Shown here in pieces: positions 35,050-49,100 of a DNA stretch of 64,000 nt (position 1 is the stretch's first letter; each line of letters starts with the position of its first letter). Both the position numbers and the translations under genes were made by a program. The DNA lies in contig NC_060210.1 in the NCBI RefSeq assembly GCF_021130785.1, forward strand, positions 183,488,001-183,552,000. The letters run 5' to 3'. The notes under the pieces were generated by a model, which saw only the letters and a program-made list of their open reading frames with translations, searched no databases and was not told the origin of the DNA. Origin of the DNA: Homalodisca vitripennis. Taxonomy: Eukaryota > Arthropoda > Insecta > Hemiptera > Cicadellidae.

Positions 35050-35460
35050 ATTGTTCCCACGAGAAGCTAGGGAATGGAAGGTCGACCCAGACAGAGCCCC
35101 GCATGCCTGGGTAAGCTGTTTTTAAACTGGAGGGTCGCCGGTGTCCAGAGAGTCCGCATAGTAAAGACTGGTTTTTCACCAGCCACATTTCAGCCCTGGC
35201 CTACGCTGTTCCACCACCGTGGCTTGGCCCCTAGTGGGAGAAATGAAAGGGAAACTAAATCGAAGAGTTGAGGAAACTTTACCTCAGATAGAAGAGAGTG
35301 AAGAAGAGAGATAGGCTGACACATAGAAAAGTGTGCCAGCCATAGGCCTCCAGAACAAGAAGAGAAGGGGATCTGGAGCATTAGCTAGGGTACCTCGGGG
35401 TCGCCACTACTCGTACGGCCTCGAAAGTAAGACCGCCCCTGAGGGGTTTCACACGGTTAC
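35050..35460 (-). mobile_element. probable 5' untranslated region of the same retroelement fragment
   Basis: GC-rich sequence continues upstream of the pseudogene to about 35455, where composition returns abruptly to AT-rich. It includes GGTCGACCCAGACAGAGCCC and GGGGTCGCCACTACTCGTAC on the plus strand. Having a 5' region but no 3' region is the reverse of normal LINE truncation. Confidence 0.4.
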
Positions 35461-35464
35461 AAAG

Positions 35465-37980
35465 ACATGTTTTTGTTGTCTAAGAGATGGGGCTTTGTAA
35501 TAGGCCTGTAATGTATCACATATTACATAATATGGGCTATATTAATTATCATCTTGGAGTGAGTATTACCTTTTATTCTGCCCAAATACCTTTTCTGTTA
35601 GTTTGATATATAATTTACCAACGATAAAACGTTCATCGTTATATCAATACGGTAAGTGATTATTGTTCGGAATATTTATTGATTTACTGAACTTATACCA
35701 GTAAATAGAAAACTTGAAGCTGGTAAATTTCTTGACAATAAAAATATTTTACATAATGTAACTGCACCAAAAAAATTTCATAAGGGACAGGTGCACATTT
35801 TCTGATAACAATGATACCGTTTGATCGTACTGCTAGTTTTTAATGTTATGGTATTTTTTTAAATTTACTATAAAATGTCAATATTATATATTTGTTGCCT
35901 TCTCTAAATATTCTTAATAATAGCTTATATTTCACATTAACTTATTTTTGCAGAATAATACAGCATACAAATTATCGTATTATGAATACATTTCAACAAT
36001 TAAAATACATAAATAAACAACGAGTTCTGTACAGAGACGAACAAACCGATGTATAATTATAAAAATATAAAAGTTCCTTATGGATTGAAACTAGACAAAT
36101 GCCTAAACGGCTATTCTTTCCAAAAAGTACTTCCTGATATCTGATCGTTACTTAGAAAACGTTGATAGCCAAATATTATTGGGACTACAAGAACACAGAA
36201 GACGTAATTAAATACAATAAACTAGTGAACATTCTATGCAGTAATTTTTTTAATGCAACAAGAGATTGTAATTTTATTTAATTAATAAAGGGTTAAGTTA
36301 ATTATAACCTAAGTTTTAACGTAAAGAACCTAAAAAGTTCTAAGACGCCGTTTTCAGGCAGAACATGAATAAGATTTTCATTGCCCCCAAAATTGAAAAT
36401 ACAATAACAAAAAAATTCAAAATATTCTGGATGTCTAGTATCAGATGATTATATAAATAAATTTAACAATTTATAAATAACTCCGTAGCATTAAAATGTA
36501 ACATAATGAAAAATATTTCATTATAAACCAGAGCCTCTTTGGTACCGCAACTGGTATTAATATTTTCCGCTTATGAAACATTCCTATCATTTTTCGTGCC
36601 TTGTTTCACGTTTACAAGACATTAAAATAGTAATTTTGTAAAAATCTCTGTAAGCCACTCCTAATTAGAACAAAATAATCTAAAATAATGGAAATTTTTT
36701 ATAGAATTACTACAATTTAATATTTTGTAGATAATATTTCTGTTTCCCACCAGTTTATCGATACGTTTTTTAACTGTTTTGTAATTATTAATATTCACTT
36801 GCTGAATTTCCGAAACGTTTCCAGATTTTAAAATTTTTATATGGCAATTTTTTTCTTAAAAGTCTTTAGCAGAAAATATTTTTTAATTTTCTTACTCAAA
36901 TATGTTTTAATACCGATTTCATCGGTATTCAAATGATACTTTTATTTAACACATTCTAAAACATCTATAAAAATGCTAACTAGACTATATATATTTATTA
37001 GAAAAAATCTTTGAACTAATTTAAATAAACGTTATTTTTAATTGAAAAATAAAAAAAATTGATTTTTTTTATAATAGGAATAATATTATGTAACTACTGA
37101 GACGTTCTTAGTGTAATGTACATGTGGGTTCCTAATTTTACTGAAGTGGTGGTTCCTTTTCCTCTAGTAAGGACTGCAACATACTTCCTTTTTTTGCGAG
37201 AGGGACGGCTGAGAATTATACTAATTACACCTCGATATTTTGGTGAAAATGCATCATAATTATGAATATTCTAACTTTATCTGAGAGTTTTCATTATATA
37301 ATATACACACAATCCATTAAACCAATCTCAATTATTGGCCTTTATGACGATCAACAATTTATAAAAGTAAAGGTCTCAAAGTTTTATACCACTCCTTCAT
37401 ATTTTATTACAATATAGTGTAACAATATTCTATGCTATTACAACATTCCTGCATATTTCATTTCAATATATGGTAAAAATATTGTATGCTATTACAAAAA
37501 AACGTAATATATTTTCAAAGGTCTCTTAAAACAAACTATGATTAGATGCTATTAACTGATGACCTGTGGATAGTAAGTAGTTATGTACCAGCTCTTGAAC
37601 AAAATAAACAAATTCAATTATTTTCCTTCCTCCAAACACTGTCAATTTTCAGTGCAAGTACATATAGCTCGTAATGTTATTTTTTATTTTGGGGATGTAC
37701 TATAGCATACTAGTTGTGGTATAAAGAGCATCACCTATAAACAAACACTGAAACCAACGGAAGGAACCCTAGATTTGACGTTATAAAGCTACAGTTGATT
37801 AAACGCAATAGGTCATTGCTTGTACTCATCAATGGAATATTATACTCATTGCAATAACAGAGTATGTATTACAAATATTAAAATACATAGTCTAAATGAC
37901 TATTGCCATTTCCCATATATTGAATAAAATTAACATGTAATTTACTTCAAGAGCAATGACTGCATTGCAAGTGATGGATA
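35465..37980. other. AT-rich non-coding stretch
   Basis: Nothing supportable beyond low-complexity AT sequence. Confidence 0.5.
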
Positions 37981-37984
37981 TATA

Positions 37985-38400
37985 AACTTAATACTCTATA
38001 ACTTATTCAGTAACTAACGAATACCAACTATAAAGCGGAAACATGAATAAATCATGATTTAATTGAAAATGATTGATATAAGGTGAATATTTATTATCTT
38101 ATTTAGTAGCTAATGACTACCGCGTGTAAGCCTAAACATGAATTAATTTAATATTATTGATATAAGGTGCATATTCATTACCTTATTTAGTAGCTAATGA
38201 CTACCGCGTATAAGCCTAAACATGAATTAATTGAATATGATTTATATAGGGTGAATATTCATTACCTTATTTAGTAGCTAATGACTACCGCGTATAACCC
38301 TAAACATGAATTAATTGAATATGATTTATTATAGGGTGAGTATTCATTACCTTATTCATTAACAAATGACTACCGCGTATAAGCGTAAACATTTACTACA
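37985..38400. repeat. 84-bp tandem array, four good copies plus a diverged fifth
   Basis: GACTACCGCG occurs at 38115, 38199, 38283 and 38368, steps of 84, 84 and 85. Each unit has TTAGTAGCTAATGACTACCG, CGTATAAGCCTAAACATGAA and a GGTGAATATTCATTACC block. A more diverged unit precedes them (ACTAACGAATACCAACTATA near 38012). About 45 bp of each unit is the reverse complement of part of the 188-bp satellite monomer. Confidence 0.9.
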
Positions 38401-38459
38401 TGTTATTGCTTAACGACGCAAACTAAAGCAGATAGCTTAAATTTGGGGCATTACAAATT

Positions 38460-38690
38460 ACACAACAAAATTCATCAAACTGTTACTGGCTTTTGACACG
38501 GGATAACTGCGTATATTACTAATATTGACGTTCAGTAGCTTATTCAGTAACTAATGACTAACCCCTATAAGCCCTAACATGTCATGGATGTCGGTATTTC
38601 ATCACCCAAGTTATGGTAGATAATCTGGACTGGGAGCTATTAGTGTCGAACAAAGCCCTACATCAAACTGCTACGTAATAGCCTTTGCCA
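38460..38690 (-). repeat. 188-bp satellite monomer, inverted copy plus a preceding remnant
   Basis: Read on the minus strand: GGCTATTACGTAGCAGTTTG, ACACTAATAGCTCCCAGTCC, AGATTATCTACCATAACTTG, TTACTGAATAAGCTACTGAA. These align in order with the monomers at 5158-5575. CATCAAACTGTTACTGGC just before 38490 corresponds to the end of another monomer, so a second copy has been eroded. Confidence 0.8.
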
Positions 38691-39735
38691 CGTCGTACAG
38701 CAACTACCAAAGATCTATATACTTAGAGAACAATACGATTAATAAATATAGGTATTCTGTAGAAAGATACTTAATTGGAAATTTCACAAAATGATTCCTG
38801 TAAGTTTTGGCACACTCCATTTATGAATATTCTGGTGTAAATGACCGACCATATGGCATTGAGTTAGTTTATAAAACTCTATGTAAACATTTAGGCACGT
38901 TTGCACATAAAAACTACCGAGTTTAGTTCCCTGAAAAAATACTATATTAGACCCTAGTAAATAGAGTAAGAAATGTCAGTGCACGTTTTTTGTTATTTTT
39001 GTTATTCACCGCATCAAAGCATATAACTAAAATTTTCCCTGAATTCTTTTGTGCCAGATACCTTTTTAATTATCCAGTAACTTTATGGCAATTATCACAT
39101 TTATACGATTTCATTACAATAGATTAAAGTTAGTACAAGAAAGTAATTGAAACCATACGTGTTGCTAATTAGTTGGTAACTGTGGTAAAATGCGTCAGCC
39201 ACAAAATTGCATACATAAGTGTTTTATTTCGTTCTATACCACTGTTCGTCCATTTTAGCCAATTAGAAACATTGCCAATTAAAGGCTTTATTGTACAATT
39301 GTTATATTAAACGAGAAGCTTTGGTATTACAAACCTGCATCGTTAAAATTACATCGACAAAATTAAGTAAATCGAAACAATATGAGGTATTACAGTTCAG
39401 TTATTCAATAGATATGTAGGGCAGATTGAATGTGTTATGAGCCATAGGTACCTGTTGTATTCCTTTTTTCAATAATAACAAACCCCTTCTGAATGTAAGG
39501 GATAATTTAAATAAATATGCAATGTTTTATAACCATGTATTATTATATATTATAATCTTGCATAAGAAGGTAACAACCCTATTTCTATCATACAGTTCTA
39601 CTATGTGCTCTGTTTTGTTTTAACCCATTTAAAGGCTTGTTGAGTTTCATAAATTCCTAATTAGATTAGAGTGAGGTGATTTTATAACACCCAGCAAGGA
39701 TCACTTCTGGCTAGTTTATACCTTCTAGTTGAACC
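38691..39735. other. AT-rich non-coding stretch
   Basis: I see nothing supportable here. Confidence 0.5.
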
Positions 39736-39739
39736 CATC

Positions 39740-40090
39740 ACTGGGCACAGCAAAAACCGATGTCTCACTTAAATCTGGGCAACTTTATGGATGTCCAGGA
39801 GCGGCACATCACTAACCACAAATGTCGAGATTCTAGAATTCATGGGCAATTCGATAGGTCTAGTCTATTTTGGGAGATAACTTTAGGAGTTCGGGGCGAT
39901 GGTTCCCTAACCTCAGAGGTTATTGCTAATCTCAACAAGGGTATTCCACCCCCTGACTACTTTGACTGGAAAGGGTGGTTCAGAGCTGGCCTCCCCTTCT
40001 TCCGTGTACTCTTCTTGGTGTGTACTGATATATACTGCCCAGTCGTAGAGCATATGTTATGTATTACTTACAATAATTCGCCATAAACCA
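39740..40090 (+). repeat. dispersed repeat family R2, third copy with an open frame
   Basis: A 108-codon plus-strand frame starting at the ATG at 39760 covers it (MSHLNLGNFMDVQERHITNH at the start; PPPDYFDWKGWFRAGLPFFR near the middle). The DNA matches the R2 copies in both arms of palindrome 2, where the frame is broken. The peptide parallels (DWKGWFRAGLPFF against DWRDSYEAGTPFF) hint at an ancestral coding element, but I recognise no domain. It could equally be a non-coding repeat that happens to be open here. Confidence 0.5.
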
Positions 40091-40132
40091 TAATTCGAAT
40101 CCATTACTCTAGAGACTAGAAAACATAAATTT

Positions 40133-40290
40133 CAATCTGTCTCTCTTTCTGTCACAATATCTTAAGAATGAGTCGACCTAAACTCTTGGCATGAAATTTC
40201 AGTTCTATAAAAGCTTCATTCCACGATGGAGCATGTCACTTCATGGGATTTGGCTAAGTGTTAATGGTCATTTTTGCGTTGGCTTATGGA
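40133..40290 (+). repeat. dispersed repeat family R1 copy
   Basis: CTCTCTTTCTGTCACAATAT, CTTAAGAATGAGTCGACCTA, GCATGAAATTTCAGTTCTAT and CATGGGATTTGGCTAAGTGT follow the family order seen in the 7.14 and 45.84 kb copies. Confidence 0.65.
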
Positions 40291-43200
40291 TAACCATGAT
40301 GCTAAAAAGGAAATTCTAAAATATATAAGTATATAAATAAATTGTCTGGTACGGAACCTCCATTTAATAGTTGTTACCATTTGGCTAAAAAATTAATTTT
40401 TCTATAAAAAATAGAGATACTCGTATACATTGATTTTGCTTCACAATGGTCCAATTTTCAACACTATTTCAAATCAGAACAGAAGTAATAATAAAAGAAA
40501 GGCATGAAACTGTGGGCTGTCGTGAAACACACACTAAAAGTTTATAACGAATGCTCAATATTGAATCTTCAGCTCAGATGAATGCTGCAGATAATGAAAC
40601 TCCTCCGCGTGATTCCGCTTCATGTAATTCTTAAACCGAATCTGATTGAGAAACCCGCTAACCAATTATCTTTTTAAACGAATTTATGCTATTAACGACA
40701 GTTGTTCACAATTTTATAACAAATTCAGTGTGTGTTCAACATACTGTATTTCAATACAGTTCATACTAATACATCGAATGTAATATATTTCAGAAGGGTA
40801 TTGCATTGAAGGCAACATAATTATGATTTTGTAAAAATTTTGAAAACATAAAACACATGTTAATATTTCTCAAAAATGATCATTTAATTGATTTTCATGT
40901 CTACTGACCTGGCGGACCTCTAGTGGTTTATCAGTGAATGTGAACATGCGTAATAACTAGGATGTCATGGTTTTTGAGCTCCCAGATCAGATATTGAGAG
41001 ACAGAGCATTGAAAATCAGAAATATATAATTACTAGAGTAGTTAATTTATAATTCCAACGTTTAAATTAGAGTTGCAATTATTGCTCGTTTTAAACCTAG
41101 GCAATCTGCCCAGTATTATCGTTATATAAAGACAAACTAGGGCTTAGACCATGTTTTCCGTTACAATCTAAGCTATACACTGGTCTTTTTGTTTTTTCAT
41201 TATAATTGTATAGAAAATATAGTGAGACTCAAATGAAATTTTTTATAATAACTCAATCATCGATATTAGAGTACCTAGTATTAGTATAAAAAAGAGATTA
41301 AAACTATTTTTACCCTTCAGAAAGCTCGGTTTTTTTTAACCGTGCAAAAGCAATTTTAAACTCCTTACCTGAACGTCATGTACAAACACATAGCTTCGAG
41401 TACGAATTTTAACGCAGGCTTTTATAAATTAAAGACTATTCTTGGTGTTATGATTTTAATAAACTCATTAAAATTTGAAATGACTCTACGACATGCAAAA
41501 TACAAAAAACTAATCTTTAAGTTTTATAAAATATAAACAGGGTTTTTAACTTATTCACGATTTATTTTAGTGAATCGAGAATCAAAAAGTATTTTTATAT
41601 GCTTCCTATTATCATTTATAAGTAAGAAACTGAAATGCCAGCAAAAGGCCGGAATGGTTGTAAGAGAACCGAGTTTTATTGAATTCGACCTAATCTCATG
41701 GATTTATTCGTCTACAATAAGCTTTTATGGGAAGTTCTTATATCTCAAAATTTAATTTATCTATAAAATAAAAATTCTGTCATTGAGGATTAAAAAGGCA
41801 ATTTAATGTGTGTTTGTTTTCATTTATATCTTTGAAGATACATAGTGCATAACAATAAATAATCAGAGCAGTGTTACAGATTAATAAAATTAGGGGTAGT
41901 AATAACAGAAAAAAAATTAATTATGTAACAGTAAATTATTTGTTACCTGTTAAATTATACGTCTATTATTATGACAAACAAAAAATTTAAATATCATATG
42001 GTAAATAATAAAAATTTAATATGTATTAAAATTATAACAAAACATTATAATCTTTATTGATATACTTTAGATGCCCTTTATTCTAAGCATGATAGGAGTG
42101 TTGTTTTGTGTGTTTTTGTTTTAAAAAACCTCATTTTACTGATAAAATCTTTCACATGAATTAAACTCTCGTAATAAGATTACACAATACAGACTTGGTT
42201 TCCTGGTTTTTTAGTTATCTATTTATATGTTATGTATTTGTAATAAATTGCTCTTATTATTGATAATAATAGTAAATTCACAGTTAAACTACTAAGTAAA
42301 ACATTTTACTACTTTTGATCAAAATATGTGTTTCGTGGATATAACTACATTTTACAATCTTTGTAGTAAACGGTACCTTTATAAAGCTTAAGGAAATGGC
42401 GGTAAGGTAAATTCTGTCTTTTTGCCGTACTCCTAGATGTACTTAATATTTGTCAATCAATATGATACATGTTTTCTTCTCTGTTTGGTTTTCTGCCTTT
42501 TGGCCCAAAGGAATTTACAAGAAAGAAATCAATTATATAAATGGATTTTATTATTAACTTGGTGAAGCCTGTTACGTAACACGTGATATGGAGTCCTACA
42601 ACCTTGTTCTATTGTATATTGAATTTAAAAGTATGTAACAATGTCGATGTAAATAAAGCCAAACCTTTCCTTAAAGAATTTATATTTTTTTATTTTTAAT
42701 AATAAATTAATATATTCAGTGAGAAAATGAATTTAAGCATAGATATTTCCAAACTTCAACAAACTTATCGGTTCCCACCAAAACGATGTTTTTTTTTAAC
42801 TTTTGTTTGGAAGGGGACTTTTAATATTTGTAATAAGAATAGAGGGCAAGATTATAGTTTTCTTGTATTTTTATTGTACTCTGAAATCCTTATTACTCCA
42901 AAACACATTAGGTATGTTATTGAAAGCTTGCATAGAGGTTACAATAAAATACGATGAGATATATTTAAAAATATCCATAATATACTACTTATAATATATA
43001 ACCATCAGTCCATTAAAAAATGATCTAATAAAATGGCTAATGGCATTGAATGATGTATATTATGATGAAAATAGTAAACCATTATTGATATTGCTGTTGT
43101 ATTATAGAACTGTTACATATTAAAGAAAACAATTTGGATATCAAAGACTTTTTTTTATTTTAAATAATAAAAATGCTTTTAAAATTCTACTGGCTCTTCG

Positions 43201-44200
43201 AACAAAAACAATAAATATTTTTAAATAAGTTAAGCAATAAAATATTTAATCATAAATTGAAGTTCTCTTGATTTGTGCTACAGTTAAATCGTCCTCTTCC
43301 TATTAAGATTTATTTTTTAATTTATCACAAAAATATATTAATAATAGTTCTTAAAATTTTAGTTTTCTAAGAATTATACTAAAACTCCGTACTACATAGT
43401 AGTTTATTTATAGAGTAAAAAGTGTAATATAACTTGGTGGTATTAAATTCCACCATAAGGTATTTATTTATGATAGTTTAACTTTATATGAAACATTGTA
43501 TTGAATTCGATTAAACAGACGTTTGGTCAATTTGTTTATATAAAGACAATGTTTTATTCCTACTATAGAGTAACAAACATTAAGGTAATACAAAAAGGAG
43601 AAATTGTTTCGAGAGAATGAAAAGTTTGAAAGTTGGCTGCACTGACAACAGCGACTAAAACTAATTCCATTTGTGGACGGACCAGTCACAGCTTGCAGTA
43701 GGACCAATGTTTCTGCGAACTTTCACAGGCCAAGATAATGTGATTTATATAACTAATTGTAACAAGAAACATCAAAATCTAGTGATACAATAACTCTTTA
43801 CGGTTTTACTAAAAACCACACATTTCCATCACTAACTTTATACATGTACTTTTTGTGCGGCGGGTTATAATTCTGTGTTAGGCTTCATATGGCGCTTAGT
43901 GTGTTAGTGATTAAGATACAATAGTTTTAAAATATAAAGGAAAATTAAAAAATTAAAATCTCTTTTCACACTGAACACATAACACATACAACTTATTGTT
44001 GAATTATGTGGCAACCTTCTGTGACACAACAATCACGTTGAAAATTCATTAACTATAACACTTGCTATTATAAGTTTATACTTATAATAGCAATTATATA
44101 AGTTTATACTTATGTCATTCCATTGTGCTACATGTGTTACTACGTCATGTTAAATTTCATGTGATTAAAGGTTGTTATTTACACTGCGATTATATACTTA
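40291..44200. other. AT-rich non-coding stretch
   Basis: Many short frames but none with family resemblance or splice-site context that I can defend. Confidence 0.5.
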
Positions 44201-44204
44201 TCAT

Positions 44205-44425
44205 GCTTACCCGCAAGACCAACGCAAACATTTTTACTAAGGCTCACCCAGTACTATGCACTATTATCGAACTCAATGCGACTATTTATAAATCTAGCTT
44301 AGTGCACATTTTTCTAGTGTCTATGTAAGTTTGTTCTTGAGATATCATGAGGAAAGACATACAAAAAAACAGACATTTTTTCTGGTCCCTCAAGTGAAAG
44401 GCTTCGCTGACTCTCAGTCTACTAA
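44205..44425 (-). repeat. dispersed repeat family R1 copy
   Basis: On the minus strand: GAGAGTCAGCGAAGCCTTTC, then a GTCTGTTTTTTTG core, ATGATATCTCAAGAACAAAC and a GAGCCTTAGT end. The AGCGAAGCC edge matches the copy at 59.2 kb. Confidence 0.65.
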
Positions 44426-45834
44426 TAATGCTAACTTCGAATATTTAATCAAATCGTAATTTAGAAGAGCTTACTGACAACGAAAATTAAAGATCTGTTG
44501 TCATAGCGAGAGCTTTATAACTTTAATAGTAGCAATATCTTAAAAAATTTACATTTAATACTTGATACACTTAGTAAATTAAGAAATATATTTCACTAAA
44601 TACAAAGGTAAAAAGTAATGATTCCAACTCAGCAGGTCACTAGATTTACCCATACGAACTAGTTTGTGGCCGTTTTTAAAATGTAGTAAGAAATGAGTTT
44701 TATATGACAGAAGCACACTTTTATTGTTAGTAAACGTAATTATTTTCCACCGTCAAGCACTTCAGTAACTAAAAATATACAATAGATTATAGAATGACCC
44801 AACAGAAATTAAAACAAGAACTAACAAAAAGACGAACAAAGATATCGGAATACCATTGGCCTTTTGACCACAAATTTAATAGAGTTCTTCCTTGAACCAT
44901 AAGGAGGTGCTGTACAATTTTTAAAAGGAAATGGTCCTCACCATTTTACTAAAAAGTTGATGATTTTATTTCTTACAATAAAGTAGCTTAACTAGATAAC
45001 AAGCAGTTAAAATAAAAAGTTTGAAACTACAAACAATCCAGTGAAGCAGAAATGTTTAACTATGAGGACTGCAATGTGAACCTTTAAAGCACGTGTTCGA
45101 TGAGGCAGTAATCCGTTGCGCTTTACTGCAACAACAACACTGAGGGCTCAGCATCTGTGGCACACAAGCCGCCCCTTGTTATTTATAGTGTGATCTGTTC
45201 CACTTGCCAAACATTTCTCTTCGTTAGGGTTGTTTCTACATGTTAGGTTAAAGAGTCCAAACGTAACTTGAGACTTAAGCCTCAAGAGCCACGTAAGCCT
45301 GTGAGTCCTTTTCTCTCTTAATATTACGTAAATATTAAACGTATTTCATAGAATAAAATTAACTCAGTAAAATGCAAGATATATAAAACCAATTTGACTG
45401 CAAAACTTTTTTAAACTAAAAACTTGGCACGAATTTTATTTACACATGTTGAGTTCCTATTAAAAATTGTCCTCACCTTTATTTGGAAATTACGGTTGGG
45501 GTAAGTTTCAATGCTGTGGCATTCATATTTGTCACTTCATCACGTATTCTTGCATTGAAGTTCAGAGAATTGCAGACCTGTGCTGAGGTTACTCCATAAA
45601 TTTGGCCGTAATACTACTTGTTTTATTTTTATGTATAATTCTCTGATATTAGTGTTTTAGATGGAAATACCTAGGCTCATACAAAAATAGAAACTAATTA
45701 TATGATTCATTAAGTCAGTTCCGCTGATATCCAATTTCATAAATCTGTTTTAAGCACAATGTGATAAATTTCTATTGAAATTTAGGAAAGGGTACTGAAG
45801 GCACTGGTTCTCATTTAACCGTACCTAGCTAGGG

Positions 45835-46125
45835 CCAATCATGATATTGTATATTTGGCTGAGCATTAGCAAAGGCTACTCTTAGGGGCACAGAGCTTGA
45901 AAACTGTCAGATATGTTTGTCGGTTTGCGGGCTTGCACAATATCTTAAGAACAAACTTTGCAGACCTGAAATTTTGCATGAAACGTAATGCCTTTGTAAG
46001 TAATATTGAGTTTAATGATGTCAATCCATGAGATTTGGCTGAGATTTACCCAAATCTCTCGATTGGTATGAGGGATAACCATAATAGGAGCAATGAAATA
46101 GCAGAATAAAAAAATAATCAAATTC
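45835..46125 (+). repeat. dispersed repeat family R1 copy
   Basis: TATTTGGCTGAGCATTAGCA, GGCTTGCACAATATCTTAAG, AACAAACTTTGCAGACCTGA, AATTTTGCATGAAACGTAAT and ATGAGATTTGGCTGAGATTT appear in the family order. This is one of the longer copies. Confidence 0.65.
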
Positions 46126-46129
46126 AATA

Positions 46130-49100
46130 CAAGGATATGGACTTATTTATATGTTGCTCAGATAAACAAGTATAGCCTAATTTCCCCCAATATATAATAT
46201 GTTGAAAGATATAACTTTCATTATGAAAATCGATTCATTCATGAAAGAGATGGCGTTTTATGACGCTCATTTCGCCATTGAAGCTTTTCATTCAGTAGGC
46301 TTGCACAATTTCTCTTTTATCTTCCGGAAAGAATAAAAAATTATTCTGCTTGTTGTTCTGCAGAATTCAAAATAAATTAATGACGTAACTTGACATTAAT
46401 GAATTTAAGTTCAGCGAAGCGTGTTACACAAAATTTGGTGTGGTGCACTACTACCTTGTGTAACACTGTGATTAAAATTTTCAAAATAAGATCACATGGA
46501 ACTGAGCTATGACGTCCATGAATAAGGTTTAATATAATCTTTACATATAAATTATTCCATGAAAGCTGTAATGTAGTAACGCTCAAATGTAAACAGACTG
46601 AACTGGATTGAAGCTAGACTGTGACAGCCTTGTTTACAAGGACGTGAATTACGTTCCGTACTTATTCATCATTTCCCTGGTGACTATAATTTGTTGTTGT
46701 TTGCAACACCCGCAACGTAGAAATAATAAATATTTTTTTGTATTTAATAATGCAGAACAGATACAAACAAAATGTATGGTTCTAATAAAAAAAGGCATTG
46801 ATTTTTTTGGTAAACCAAAAGAATACAAAGAGTTAGGTTATAGAATAATTTCTCTGATTGCAGTAAAATGAGGTGTGTATAATGTGGAAATTACAATATT
46901 ATTGATCTTAATTTAAAACAATTAAACTTAAAAGTTTTTGTTTTCAGGATTTCAAATGGCAATATCTGACGTTGAGCACGCTACGTAACACACTAAATGT
47001 AATTTACCACCACATAACTTGAAGTAATTTTATGTGGACGTAATTTTACTTCTTTTTTAAGCCAAAATATTAAGTTATATATATTTTAGTAATACGTGCA
47101 TTCTTAGAAATGCAGTCAGCGATTATGATTTTCTTAAATCTATGCATGGCATTCTTCATCAATGACATAATTAACTCTGGTAAAAAATTTTACCAGTTTA
47201 TAATTTCGCAATCTATTAATTAGATAAGAACCACCTGTATAGTAGTAAAATCCTATATTTCATAATCAAGCAATTTAATAAATAAACTGAAAAAAAGGTT
47301 AACAAAAGGTTAAAAAAGATTGCCTTCGAGTATAGTACGTCAAAGAATATCTGGAGTTGTTTTTGGCATGAATAATAATCTATTGTACTTTATCACTCAA
47401 TTAAAACCGATGGAAAAGTAAAATGAGAAACATGTAAGGAAGTCGTTGGTGTCTAGTGTTAGAGGGCTTCTTAGTCGTAACTTCTCCAGGTAAATAAAAA
47501 AAAATTCTTTACTTTTATTATATGGTATATATTTGGAATGGATTAAAATCGTTCCGCAGTCAAACACATGTCAATGGTAATGCCATATATTGAACATTAG
47601 TAAGAATTCTCAGAGCAAAGCTTAGATTTCCGTAGTTTGTAAACAGTTTTACGTGATAGCCAAATAAACAAACATTTTTATTTGTAATACGCACGAGACA
47701 CATATATTTTATTTAAAGAATTAGCAATATGTGTAATGAATCACGTATTCAAAGTGTATGACAACAGTGTATGACCGTCCAGTAATATCAATAAAAAATC
47801 TTTGGTGTGTAATTTATTTATATTGTACTAGCAAGGAACAAATACAGAATAATTAAAGTAAAATAAACGTATTCAGGTTTATTATACATAAATAATTACT
47901 AAAATTAACTTTGATTAAAAGTTGATATTAAAAAAGTGTTAACATATTTTATTGTCAAAAACTAATTAATTACCCCCATTTTTTCGAAACTTTAGTAAAT
48001 GGTTTTTTGTTATTTTTTTGAGCAGTTAATATATAAAAACATTTATAAGATTTTTCATACATAAATCTTACAATTATATAGTTTTAAATAGGCACTAACA
48101 AAATAAAATAATTTTGTATAATTTATTCAAACGCCTTTGGCTTTTAGAACCTCCTTTTAGATTTATTTCAAGACAAAATTCTTTATAAGCTAAAGTTTTT
48201 TTAGATTACACATGAAGTATTATTCTATTGAAAGAGTTAGTTAATGACCGATACACCAAAGGAGCCATGCCTGATCAATTTCTTAGCAAATAGTTGCTTA
48301 CTACAGCATGCCTAAGGGTTTTTTAAACATATTAGTATAAACTATTATAAATATTAAACAATTTATATAGCCACATAACACTTATACAGCTAATATTCTC
48401 ATTTAAAACATGTTAATATACAATGAAGAACAAGGTTGTGTACTTATATATGTGTGTGTGTGTGTTTCAATGCGTCTTTTGAACTGCATTTCTTTTAACT
48501 TAAATCAAGTTTAACCTGCATTTTTATTAAGTAATCACCTACGTGTGTAAGACGTAAAAACTCTTAAAATCAATGAACCCGTCATATAGTAAACGAAGCC
48601 TGAGACTGGCTTGCCGTATTGCAATTACGTCATACATTTATTAAGACGTCGTGGGGACAGATTGTTTAGGCACTCAGGTTAATAGCAACATTGATTTCAG
48701 AGAATTGTATCCAATTACGAAATAATAGAGAAGTTATTATGAATCAAGTAACTAATATATTTATAGTTCGTGATATAGCTGTATACAACATAATACATTT
48801 AAAGGGACGAGAATCATAAATTCGGACAGTAGAACAATTTTAAACACTAGAACTTTTTTTAAACGATTTTACTATAAATTATTACAAGTTCATGCAATTA
48901 TGAATATTGCTTTTGTTGAATGGAATATAGTCACAAACTTTTACACAAAATCATAGTATATTTCGAGCACAAAGTTTGACACGAATAAACTTTTTCATCA
49001 AAATATACTTCTGTTTTCTGTTAATTAAATATCCAATTGATATTGTTTGGTTTTTATTCAACAACACTGATACAATTATTAATACCGTGTAATACACACA

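Noticed and set aside
46608..46871. 87-codon frame with a hydrophobic segment (VPYLFIISLVTIICCC)
   Set aside because: No ATG at its start, no recognisable domain, and its composition matches random AT-rich DNA.
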